DNA of 8,914 bases from positions 1-8,914 of the forward strand of contig QILU01000037.1 in assembly GCA_003233475.1 (NCBI GenBank). The letters run 5' to 3'. The translations under genes and the position numbers were made by a program. The notes beneath the pieces were generated by a model that searched no databases, was not told the origin of the DNA, and saw nothing but the letters and a program-made list of their open reading frames with translations. The stretch is from Ahrensia sp. GTDB lineage: Bacteria > Pseudomonadota > Alphaproteobacteria > Rhizobiales > Rhizobiaceae. Shown piece after piece: positions 1 to 5,409 of the stretch. Numbering within the stretch: the first letter of the stretch is position 1; the number at the start of each line of letters is the position of its first letter.

Positions 1-369
1 GTCATGTTCGGCCAATCGAAAGTTGACGGAAGATCAAAACGCTTTCTTGGCCTGCCAGGAAACCCGGTATCCAGCCTCGTTTGCGCACTCGTGTTCGTCG
101 TGCCTTTGATTCGCAAACATCTGGGGCTAAACCCGGTAACCCCGCGAAAAACCGCCTCATTGGGAATAAGCCTCCCTAAAAATGACCAACGGGAAGAATA
201 TATGCGGGCCAGCCTGGAGGTTGAAAACGGCAAAACTGTTGCCACCCCTTTCAGTTCCCAGGACAGCTCGCTTCTCTCATTGATGGCAAAGGCCCAATGC
301 CTGATCATCCGCCCCGCCCACGCCCCGGCTACAAGTGCAGGTGAAGCGTGTGAGATTATATTGCTATGA
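1..369 (+). CDS. moeA: Molybdopterin molybdenumtransferase MoeA, C-terminal part (5' end outside window)
   Basis: MoeA inserts molybdate into adenylylated molybdopterin, the last step of molybdenum cofactor synthesis in the cytoplasm. Only the last 122 codons are present. The frame is open to the first base, so the ATG at 4 is internal and not a start. The MoeA signature GLPGNPVSS lies at fragment residues 17-25, in the MogA-like nucleotide/molybdopterin-binding domain. The rest matches the small C-terminal beta-barrel domain IV, ending in the typical pattern SSLLSLMAKAQCLIIRP followed by a Gly-Glu turn and a hydrophobic ILL end. The stop TGA is at 367-369. In many related genomes moeA lies directly before lexA (established gene order); here about 1.8 kb of repeats separates them. 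The family assignment is secure. Nothing in the visible part suggests damage. Confidence 0.95.
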   Translation, partial: VMFGQSKVDGRSKRFLGLPGNPVSSLVCALVFVVPLIRKHLGLNPVTPRKTASLGISLPKNDQREEYMRASLEVENGKTVATPFSSQDSSLLSLMAKAQCLIIRPAHAPATSAGEACEIILL

Positions 370-414
370 AACTACACCCGTCATTCCTCCTCGCCATTCC
401 CAACCCCCTAATTT

Positions 415-550
415 GTCATTCCCGCAACAGCGGGAATCCATGGTGAGGCATATTCGGGCGTGATATTTGGGCACGAATTTGTTGGAAATACGGAGATAAA
501 ATAGGCTCCGAATAATTGGGAAAATGGATTCCCGCTATTGCGGGAATGAC
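415..550. repeat. Paired palindromic (REP/MITE-like) element, copy 1
   Basis: The 27-base ends (415-441 and 524-550) are inverted copies that differ at one position. Each end is itself a hairpin, ATTCCCGC-aaca-GCGGGAAT on the left and the equivalent with a TATT loop on the right. The match continues outwards by five bases (AATTT before, AAATT after). The interior of about 80 bases is AT-rich and has no coding frame. It shares AGGCATATTC with the interior of the third copy. The form fits non-autonomous paired REP or MITE-like elements mobilised in trans, but no transposase is visible. It begins 45 bases after the moeA stop, so its stems may also end or stabilise the moeA transcript (inference). 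Its right end supplies ATGACA (546-551), with AATAAC 17 bases later, a weak outward promoter candidate. Confidence 0.85.
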
Positions 551-603
551 AAATTCTGGGAGTGAAAAAATAACCTCAAAACCCTCACTCCCGCACCTTC
601 CAA

Positions 604-770
604 ACACCCCGCCACGGTGGTGCCCACGGGTGATGGACTCAACCACCAGTTTAAGGCTATATCGCTATAGGGTATAAAAATAACAGGGAGAATACTATGA
701 ACAAGAATTCAAAATCTAGCGAGATTATCACAGATGGGCATGGCGATATTTCCTCCAACCCCAAAAAACG
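604..770 (+). repeat. Direct-repeat block, unit 1: upstream region plus leader of small peptide gene
   Basis: This block is repeated at 1068-1233. The two copies differ by seven substitutions and one single-base indel, about 95% identity by hand alignment. The block contains a GC-rich palindromic start (CCCCGCCACGG...), a conserved upstream region, a Shine-Dalgarno AGGGAG and the first 24 codons of a small ORF. Inside the ORF part only two bases differ, and both are silent serine third positions (TCA/TCC and TCT/TCG). After the ORF bodies diverge, homology returns at TCATACGGCCCAAGCTA (863-879 and 1311-1327). The unit is therefore a duplicated gene cassette rather than a simple repeat. Confidence 0.9.
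650..690 (+). promoter_or_regulatory. Conserved upstream signals of small peptide gene copy 1
   Basis: Shine-Dalgarno AGGGAG at 685-690 lies six bases before the ATG at 697, an ideal spacing. TATAAA at 673-678 lies 17 bases after TTTAAG (650-655). The box spacing suits a sigma-70 promoter, but the -35 is poor. Transcription from this -10 would start near 685, inside the ribosome site, so the real promoter may lie further upstream, for example at the repeat edge (546-574). The ribosome site is well supported; the promoter is not. Confidence 0.45.
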
Positions 771-880
771 TGGAGATTGATTTGAGCGGGAACTCGGATG
801 GGAAACTTCCCAATTTTGCCGAAAATACCGTCCTAACCGGCGGCACCCTCAGCCTCACCCTTTCATACGGCCCAAGCTAG
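697..880 (+). pseudogene. RiPP-precursor-like small peptide gene, copy 1, frameshifted by a 23-base deletion in the leader
   Basis: The ORF starts at ATG 697 with a good ribosome site and reads 27 codons, MNKNSKSSEIITDGHGDISS then NPKKRGD, to TGA at 778-780. Compared with copy 2, exactly 23 bases are missing after position 770 (bases 1234-1256 of copy 2). They encode the segment RPYQKPEL with its Y-x-x-P-x-L motif. Past the deletion the original frame is open from 770 to the TAG at 878-880: VEIDL, then a Gly/Ser/Thr-rich stretch with GNSDGKLPNFAENT and LTGGTLSLTLSYGPS. Rejoined to the copy 2 leader it would give a peptide of about 68 residues with a polar, glycine-rich core. The Y-x-x-P-x-L leader motif is established for lasso-peptide precursors and is bound by PqqD-like recognition domains. 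The assignment here is inference, as no cyclase, protease or transporter gene is in the window. It may also be an orphan small protein of another kind. Confidence 0.6.
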
Positions 881-933
881 TCGATCTTGATATTCGCATC
901 CGGCACTTTTCTTCTCCCCGCCCTCCCACGTTC

Positions 934-1043
934 GTCATCCTCGAACGCGCTTGCGCGCTTCGGGGATCCAGAATGCTCAATTTGACCGCTGAATTTCATC
1001 CTATGGATTCCCGAAGTTTGCTTTCAGCAAATTCGAGAATGAC
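934..1043. repeat. Paired palindromic (REP/MITE-like) element, diverged copy 2
   Basis: The element starts GTCATCCTCGAA and ends TTCGAGAATGAC. Its arms are about 38 bases (934-971) and 41 bases (1003-1043). Each arm is a hairpin: the left has TCGAAcGCGCttGCGCgcTTCG-type pairing, and the right pairs TTTGC with GCAAA inside CGAA/TTCG. The ends keep the GTCAT...GGGGATCCA / TGGATTCCC...ATGAC layout of the other two elements, but the stem sequences have been replaced. It is therefore a different subtype of the same family rather than a recent copy. It sits exactly between the two small peptide gene units, 53 bases after the stop of the first and 25 bases before the repeat block of the second. Confidence 0.75.
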
Positions 1044-1067
1044 GGAGTGAAAAAATAACTTCAAAAA

Positions 1068-1233
1068 ACACCCCGCCACGGCGGCACCCACGGGTGATGG
1101 ACTCAACGACCAGTTTAAGGCTATATCGCTAAAGGGTATAAAAAAACAGGGAGAATACTATGAACAAGAATTCCAAATCGAGCGAGATTATCACAGATGG
1201 GCATGGCGATATTTCCTCCAACCCCAAAAAACG
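1068..1233 (+). repeat. Direct-repeat block, unit 2: upstream region plus leader of small peptide gene
   Basis: This is the second copy of the block at 604-770, offset by 464 bases and then 463 after a one-base indel in the A-run before the ribosome site. The sequence just upstream (GTGAAAAAATAACTTCAAAA, from 1047) also matches that before unit 1 (GTGAAAAAATAACCTCAAAA, from 562). The duplicated unit thus probably began inside or at the edge of the palindromic element. A third, decayed fragment of its first 35 bases is at 1354-1388. Confidence 0.9.
1114..1153 (+). promoter_or_regulatory. Conserved upstream signals of small peptide gene copy 2
   Basis: Shine-Dalgarno AGGGAG at 1148-1153 lies six bases before the ATG at 1160. 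TTTAAG (1114-1119) and TATAAA (1137-1142) are 17 bases apart as in copy 1, with the same objection that transcription would start on the ribosome site. The ribosome site is unchanged between the copies, while the region 20-35 bases further upstream carries one substitution. Confidence 0.45.
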
Positions 1234-1329
1234 GCCCTATCAAAAACCGGAACTGGTGGAGATTGATTTGAAACTAGTCTGGCCGCTGTAGAGTTCTACT
1301 CCGGTGGTATCTCATACGGCCCAAGCTAA
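1160..1329 (+). pseudogene. RiPP-precursor-like small peptide gene, copy 2, intact leader but core out of frame
   Basis: The ATG at 1160 opens 43 codons to TAG at 1289-1291. The leader is MNKNSKSSEIITDGHGDISS (residues 1-20), then NPKKRPYQKPELVEIDLK with Y27, P30 and L32 forming Y-x-x-P-x-L, then LVWPL. Position 36, where lasso leaders usually have Gly, is Asp. The probable core continues in another frame from 1273, TSLAAVEFYSGGISYGPS, to the TAA at 1327-1329. One inserted base (or two lost) near 1271-1273 would join leader and core. SYGPS and the stop region match copy 1, while the residues between share no alignment. Either the gene is a pseudogene, the 43-residue product is real, or the single-base difference is a sequencing error. 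RiPP status is inference from the leader motif. Confidence 0.6.
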
Positions 1330-1353
1330 TCGATCATACACTTCACTTTCTAA

Positions 1354-1388
1354 ATACCCTGCCGTGGCGGTGCTCACGAGTGTGATGA
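1354..1388 (+). repeat. Decayed fragment of a third peptide-gene unit
   Basis: ATACCCTGCCGTGGCGGTGC and the bases after it align with the start of the two direct-repeat blocks (ACACCCCGCCACGGCGGCAC...), with about eight changes, mostly C/T or G/A transitions, and one insertion. No leader ORF follows; after about 1390 the similarity ends. The rest of 1330-1448 shows nothing else recognisable apart from CGCCATTCCC shared with the sequence before the first palindromic element. Confidence 0.5.
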
Positions 1389-1448
1389 TTTGTAGGGATG
1401 TGTTCGACCCACTGCCTGCCGCTCGCCATTCCCGCCTCTCCCACCTTT

Positions 1449-1582
1449 GTCATTCCCGCCACAGCGGGAATCCATAGCAAGGCATATTCTATGGGTTTTT
1501 AATCCCCAATATTGCAACAACAAATCCTATTATCACGTTCAAAACCCGTTGAGAAATGGATTCCCGCTGGTGCGGGAATGAC
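1449..1582. repeat. Paired palindromic (REP/MITE-like) element, copy 3
   Basis: The 27-base inverted ends (1449-1475 and 1556-1582) match at 25 positions. Both are hairpins of ATTCCCGC/GCGGGAAT type, with CACA and TGGT loops. Length and ends agree closely with the element at 415-550, and the interiors share AGGCATATTC but little else. The element closes the group of two peptide-gene units. Its last bases form the -35 of the promoter listed next. Confidence 0.85.
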
Positions 1583-1606
1583 AAGTCTGAGGGTTGAGAA
1601 TATAAT
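1578..1606 (+). promoter_or_regulatory. Strong sigma-70-like promoter formed at the edge of palindromic element 3
   Basis: ATGACA (1578-1583, five of six bases of TTGACA) is followed after exactly 17 bases by a perfect TATAAT (1601-1606), predicting a start near 1613. The -35 is supplied by the terminal GAATGAC of the repeat plus one base. It points into the hairpin-rich segment and towards lexA. No good ORF with a ribosome site follows within 400 bases, so an RNA product or a long lexA leader are the possible outputs. Confidence 0.55.
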
Positions 1607-1649
1607 TTCAAAAAAGTTATCCCCGCCCATTCATCACACCATACAATAC

Positions 1650-1994
1650 CCTCGCCTGATGAAACGGGGACGTGGCCGATCACCAATCGTCATTTCATCA
1701 AGCCCGGCTCTAAGCCCATTGCTTTATGGTAAGCAATGAAAACTGGGCGCCACTCAGGGACCAGTGCGTGCGGCGGAAATCCGTAAGGTGCAGCTGGCTG
1801 CGTTCGCGGGGAAGTTCTCTTCCCTTCCAGGTCAACTGGGTGCGGGCGGAAACGGAAAGGCGCAGCAGCCGGGGCGGAGCGTGAAGCTCAAGCCACCAAA
1901 CCCAAAAGCTTTATCAAAAAGCTTTAACCGGCGAAAGCCGAAACGCTCCGCCGTCCCTGCCAAGGGACAGTAGATAAGTCCCTATAATTGGGAC
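1650..1994 (+). ncRNA. Hairpin-rich noncoding segment, candidate structured RNA of unknown class
   Basis: No convincing gene lies here, but many perfect stems do. TGATGAAA 1657-1664 pairs with 1693-1700. CATTGCTT 1717-1724 pairs with 1731-1738 around a six-base loop. GGGAAG-TTCT-CTTCCC is at 1809-1824. CCAG 1827-1830 pairs with 1836-1839. GCTGCG 1797-1802 pairs with CGCAGC 1861-1866. A ten-base stem GGCGGAGCGT (1873-1882) pairs with 1943-1952 and encloses a GAAA tetraloop hairpin (1929-1940). Two hairpins with GTCCC/GGGAC arms follow, at 1953-1968 and 1978-1994. The promoter at 1578-1606 points into it. I looked for RNase P RNA, tmRNA, 6S RNA, SRP RNA and cobalamin riboswitch core motifs and did not recognise any. 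It could also be a decayed gene or mobile-element remnant. No poly-T terminator follows the last hairpins. Confidence 0.3.
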
Positions 1995-2109
1995 AATGTA
2001 TGATGTTCACTCTATGCTGAAAGGTACGGAAGGTTTTATGCTGTCTAAATCCCGCAGCCGCGAAGTGGCTGAGGAGTTCAGACGATAAGAACAAAAGAGC
2101 AAGGGTTGC

Positions 2110-2124
2110 GAACATTTTAAGAAC
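2110..2124 (+). promoter_or_regulatory. LexA operator (alphaproteobacterial SOS box)
   Basis: GAAC at 2110-2113 and GAAC at 2121-2124 are separated by exactly seven bases (ATTTTAA). This is the direct-repeat LexA site GAAC-N7-GAAC known for Alphaproteobacteria, not the palindromic CTG-N10-CAG of Gammaproteobacteria. It lies 47 bases before the lexA start and overlaps the likely -35, so LexA should repress its own gene until DNA damage. Confidence 0.85.
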
Positions 2125-2145
2125 ATGTTTCTTGCTTTGTATCAC
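2117..2145 (+). promoter_or_regulatory. Putative lexA promoter
   Basis: TTAAGA (2117-2122) and TATCAC (2140-2145) each match four of six consensus bases at 17-base spacing, predicting a start near 2152. The -35 lies within the SOS box, which fits operator occlusion. Both hexamers are imperfect, so the choice is tentative. Confidence 0.35.
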
Positions 2146-2171
2146 ATTGATGCACGAATCAGGATCAATCC

Positions 2172-2867
2172 ATGCTGACCCGTAAACAACACGAACTCCT
2201 CATGTTCATTCAACAACGCCTGCGTGATGCCGGGGTTCCCCCTTCTTTCGATGAAATGAAGGATGCGCTGGGCCTGAAATCCAAATCCGGCATTCACCGG
2301 CTTATTACGGCGTTGGAAGAGCGGGGCTTTATTCGCCGCCTTCCAAACCGCGCACGGGCGCTTGAAGTGATAAAACTGCCGGAATCTGCGGCTGGCACCC
2401 CATCTGTGGTTCCGGCCATGGGGGCAAACACCCGGATTGCTTCCCAAGTTGCTGCCCAAGTCGCAAATGATGACCAGCCGGGCTTTGCATCAGTCCCTGT
2501 TATGGGTCGCATTGCGGCGGGTACACCCATTTCCGCAATTCAGGAAAACACCCATTCCATCGCCGTTTCCCCGGAAATGCTGGGCAGTGGCGAGCATTTT
2601 GCCCTTGAGGTCAATGGAGATTCCATGATTGATGCCGGGATTCTGGATGGAGACATGGTTGTTATCCGCAAATCCAACACCTGTGAACAGGGCGATATTG
2701 TTGTGGCGCTTGTGGATGATGAGGAAGCAACCTTGAAACGCTTTAGCAGTTCAAACGGCGTGGTCGCGCTGGAAGCCGCCAATTCGGCCTATGAAACCCG
2801 AACCTTTGGCCCGGATAGAGTTGATGTTCAAGGTAAGCTTGTTGGCCTAATCCGCAGATATAATTAA
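2172..2867 (+). CDS. lexA: LexA repressor, SOS regulator with autocleavage (Ser/Lys) domain
   Basis: LexA represses DNA-damage genes and is inactivated by RecA-stimulated self-cleavage. The product has 231 residues. The N-terminal winged helix (about 1-65) starts [17 protein letters not shown], with the recognition region around [20 protein letters not shown] (34-53). A long alanine-rich linker (about 70-105) follows, then the S24-type protease domain. The cleavage site is Ala116-Gly117 in GRIAAG, the catalytic Ser151 is in GDSMID, and the general base Lys189 is in EATLKR. All are present, so the protein should be functional. At 231 residues it is longer than E. coli LexA (202), as is common in this class. 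The start is supported by AGGA at 2161-2164, seven bases upstream. It is autoregulated through the operator at 2110-2124. The stop lies 16 bases from that of convergent comEC, with no clear terminator between; only an all-AT stem ATTAAA/TTTAAT is present. Confidence 0.97.
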   Translation: MLTRKQHELLMFIQQRLRDAGVPPSFDEMKDALGLKSKSGIHRLITALEERGFIRRLPNRARALEVIKLPESAAGTPSVVPAMGANTRIASQVAAQVANDDQPGFASVPVMGRIAAGTPISAIQENTHSIAVSPEMLGSGEHFALEVNGDSMIDAGILDGDMVVIRKSNTCEQGDIVVALVDDEEATLKRFSSSNGVVALEAANSAYETRTFGPDRVDVQGKLVGLIRRYN

Positions 2868-2883
2868 ATATTTTTAATGACTA

Positions 2884-5319
2884 TTATCGAAACCTTTGCC
2901 GATTCCATGGGCGCGGGTATTGGCCGTATGATTGGCTGAGAAACAGGCCAAAACCTTTCTTCCTGCGCACGGCTTTGTCCTGATTTGCATTTGTCAGGGC
3001 CAGAACCTGGAAAGAACGGGCACCGAATTTTGAAAGCGCACCGCGGTCCAAAATTATTGGCCGAAGATCTTGGGGGAGTGCCGCGCAGGCTCTGGGCACA
3101 TAATAGGGAATGACCAACACATCTGCCAATTTGCAATCCTCATTCAACTTTGAAGTTGATTGCAATTGCACGATTGTAAAACCCTTAACTTGAGCAGAGC
3201 ACCCCACGTTATCGCATCGAAAAACACCGTTTTCTTCTGCGCTTCCTTTATCGCTTTTTGATACTCGCAGCCCATCCCCATCCGGATCGAAGGCGTTTTT
3301 CCACATTTTGGTGCTGAACTTATCCGCCCTGGGGCGCAACAGGCTCAAACCCTTGGAACCATTCAATATCCCCACCTGCTTGCCATTTTCAAGCACCAGA
3401 ATATCCGGATATTTTTTATTGCCAACCGCAACCGCAGCAAGCACAACAAAAGGCAGCGCCAACAATTTCAGCCGCGTTCGAAACAGCGTTACCAAGAGCA
3501 ATGCCGAACTCCCCGCAGCGAGCGCCAGAATTGGCATGAATCCCACATTGCCCTGAGGCTCCAACCCGGCGACCCATCCAGCTATTGCCACCACAATTTC
3601 GGTCGCTCTGGCCATCAATCCCAATGAAAACCCCTCCAACCCGAACGGCATGGCCAAAACACTGATAAGCGCCAAGGGCATTACCAGAAAAGACACAAGC
3701 GGCATGGCCAGCAGATTTGCCAGCAGGCCAAAAGGAGCAATGCGATAAAAATGATAGGCGGCAAAAAGCCCTGTTGCCAATCCCGCCACCAAAGAGGTGG
3801 TCGCCAACCCTCCCATATCACGCACAACAAACCGGTAAATTACCCCAAAAACCCCGCTTCTCATCCGTTTGTTTTTATTTCGCCTCCTTCGGGAAATCGA
3901 TTCATAAGCCGCAACAAGAGCTGCAACAGCGGCAAACGACATTTGAAACCCCGGCATCATCACCGCTTCAGGAGAAATGAACAGCACAATAAACGCGGCG
4001 ATTGCCACGTTGCGCATGGTCAGCGCCCGCCGATCAAACACCATCGCCAGCAACATTATCGCCACCATTATATAGGCCCGCTGGGTGGAAACATTGGTGC
4101 CGGATATAAACAGATAAACCGTCGCGCCGCCGAGCGCTAAACACGCCGCCCATTTTTTCACCGGGTATTTCAAAGATATCGCCGGAAAACAGGCAAACAG
4201 GGCGCGCAACATATAAATCAACGTCAGCGCCACAAGCCCCATGTGAAGACCGGAGATTGCAAGAATATGCGCCAACCCGGAACGGCGCAGTGCTTCGGCC
4301 GTATCTTTATCAATTCCACTCCTGTCTCCGACAATCAATGCCGAAGCCAAAGCCCCGCCCCGACCGGGCAACGCGTCGCGTATGATCGACAGAATACGGC
4401 CACGGGTTTGAGCAATGGTCAATGACCAGGAGCTCTCCGGGGAGACCGTCAACTGCACCAGCTTCGGTTTGCCGTAGAAAAAACCGGAAGCGCCAATTCC
4501 CTTAAACCAGGATTGAAACGAAAAATCATAGGCCCCGGGAAAAGAAGGCCCGGATGGCGGTCCGATTCGCGCCTGCCCTTCTATCCACTGCCCGACCGCG
4601 ACCACCGGCCCGCCTTTTCGAGCCGTGACACGTATCCGATCGGGGTATTCTCGTATCCCCCGTGCGCTCATACCGCTAAGCGGGTCAAATGGGTTTTTTG
4701 TTATATCAATCGTGTAACGGATGCTTCCTGTACTGCGGTGTTCGGCCTGAATTACCCGTCCCCGCACCTGCGCCACAACTGAATATGGCAACATCACCGT
4801 ATCCAAAATCTGCGTGCGAAGCTGCCCGGCCGAACTCCCCGCCGCAACTAAGAATACCGCGATGAATGCTCCCCCGGCCCAGTGGCCCCGGCCAATTTTA
4901 AGGGCAACCAAAAAGCAAAGAATTGCCAGCGTGGGAAATGCCCAAACGAGCGGTTCCCGGGGCAGATTGAAATACAAAATGCAGCCAAGGCCAAAAAATA
5001 CCGGTGACCAGACAAATGCGGCTCCTTCTTCAATTTCCGTCGAAACTGCCCGGCGAAACCCATCCCAAAGGGGAGAGACCAAAAGCCCGAACCGAAACTG
5101 TAATCTTTGTCTCGCTGTTGGGGCATCAACAAAAACAATCGGCTTTTCGTCCGCCGACGGAAAGGGTTCAACATCGAGGGCAATATCTCGGGGTTGCAAT
5201 TCGGTTAGAAACTCTGGGTCGGAATCGTTTTCAGGATCAACGGGCAACCATTGTTCATTGTTAGGGGTTGGGGCCGAACCACCCTCTTTCTTTCCAAACA
5301 AATTACGCCGTTTAACCAT
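2884..5319 (-). CDS. comEC: ComEC/Rec2-family DNA-uptake channel protein
   Basis: ComEC proteins form the inner-membrane channel that takes up single-stranded DNA in natural transformation. The 811-residue product has a hydrophilic N-terminus (about 1-100) and two to three membrane segments (about 103-165). A soluble OB-like region of the DUF4131 type (about 180-290) contains GPPSGPSFPGAYDF. The polytopic Competence domain (about 320-630) bears the family signature HILAISGLHMG (351-361) and PGFQMSF (456-462). The tail of about 175 residues lies where many ComEC proteins have a metallo-beta-lactamase domain. It keeps fold-like pieces (PDILVLENGKQVGILN, LADVLVIPYY) but no HxHxDH metal motif, and ends YPRPWNRQR. 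This tail form is, to my knowledge, usual for Alphaproteobacteria. The ATG at 5319 has GAGGG nine bases upstream. It diverges from gltX across 90 bases. Whether it serves transformation here cannot be told from the window. Confidence 0.92.
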   Translation of the reverse strand: MVKRRNLFGKKEGGSAPTPNNEQWLPVDPENDSDPEFLTELQPRDIALDVEPFPSADEKPIVFVDAPTARQRLQFRFGLLVSPLWDGFRRAVSTEIEEGAAFVWSPVFFGLGCILYFNLPREPLVWAFPTLAILCFLVALKIGRGHWAGGAFIAVFLVAAGSSAGQLRTQILDTVMLPYSVVAQVRGRVIQAEHRSTGSIRYTIDITKNPFDPLSGMSARGIREYPDRIRVTARKGGPVVAVGQWIEGQARIGPPSGPSFPGAYDFSFQSWFKGIGASGFFYGKPKLVQLTVSPESSWSLTIAQTRGRILSIIRDALPGRGGALASALIVGDRSGIDKDTAEALRRSGLAHILAISGLHMGLVALTLIYMLRALFACFPAISLKYPVKKWAACLALGGATVYLFISGTNVSTQRAYIMVAIMLLAMVFDRRALTMRNVAIAAFIVLFISPEAVMMPGFQMSFAAVAALVAAYESISRRRRNKNKRMRSGVFGVIYRFVVRDMGGLATTSLVAGLATGLFAAYHFYRIAPFGLLANLLAMPLVSFLVMPLALISVLAMPFGLEGFSLGLMARATEIVVAIAGWVAGLEPQGNVGFMPILALAAGSSALLLVTLFRTRLKLLALPFVVLAAVAVGNKKYPDILVLENGKQVGILNGSKGLSLLRPRADKFSTKMWKNAFDPDGDGLRVSKSDKGSAEENGVFRCDNVGCSAQVKGFTIVQLQSTSKLNEDCKLADVLVIPYYVPRACAALPQDLRPIILDRGALSKFGARSFQVLALTNANQDKAVRRKKGFGLFLSQSYGQYPRPWNRQRFR

Positions 5320-5409
5320 GCCGCAGAGCCCTCAGATACGCGGGTGTTACGCCAGGCAATCGCCCTCAACACCCATTCTCTAGCTTGTATGATTGCAATC
5401 CTGTGCTAA

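Noticed and set aside
416..646. Minus-strand frame of 76 codons across the first palindromic element
   Set aside because: It reads through both inverted arms of the repeat; the translated FxxPAIAGIxF-type pattern is the usual artefact of translating GCGGGAATGAC repeats.
415..1582. CRISPR array, because of three similar palindromic repeats with spacers
   Set aside because: The repeats are 110-136 base paired hairpins, irregularly spaced, of two subtypes, and the intervals are homologous to each other rather than unique spacers; no cas genes.
1489..1739. Overlapping frames on both strands across palindromic element 3
   Set aside because: They are translations of the repeat arm (WIPAGAGMTSL and its antisense) without ribosome sites or family similarity.
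1741..1870. Possible cobalamin riboswitch or RNase P RNA, prompted by GGCGGAAATCCG and CAGGGACCAGTGCG
   Set aside because: The conserved cores (for example GCCACTG for cobalamin, GAGGAAAGTCC for RNase P) are absent.
1764..1973. Open frame of 69 codons from GTG 1764, basic and proline-rich
   Set aside because: No ribosome site, no recognisable domain, and it overlaps the dense hairpins at 1797-1968 whose pairing explains the GC-rich repeats better.
2868..2883. AT-only stem ATTAAA-tatt-TTTAAT between lexA and comEC as a bidirectional terminator
   Set aside because: No GC pairs in the stem, so it would be too weak to end transcription.
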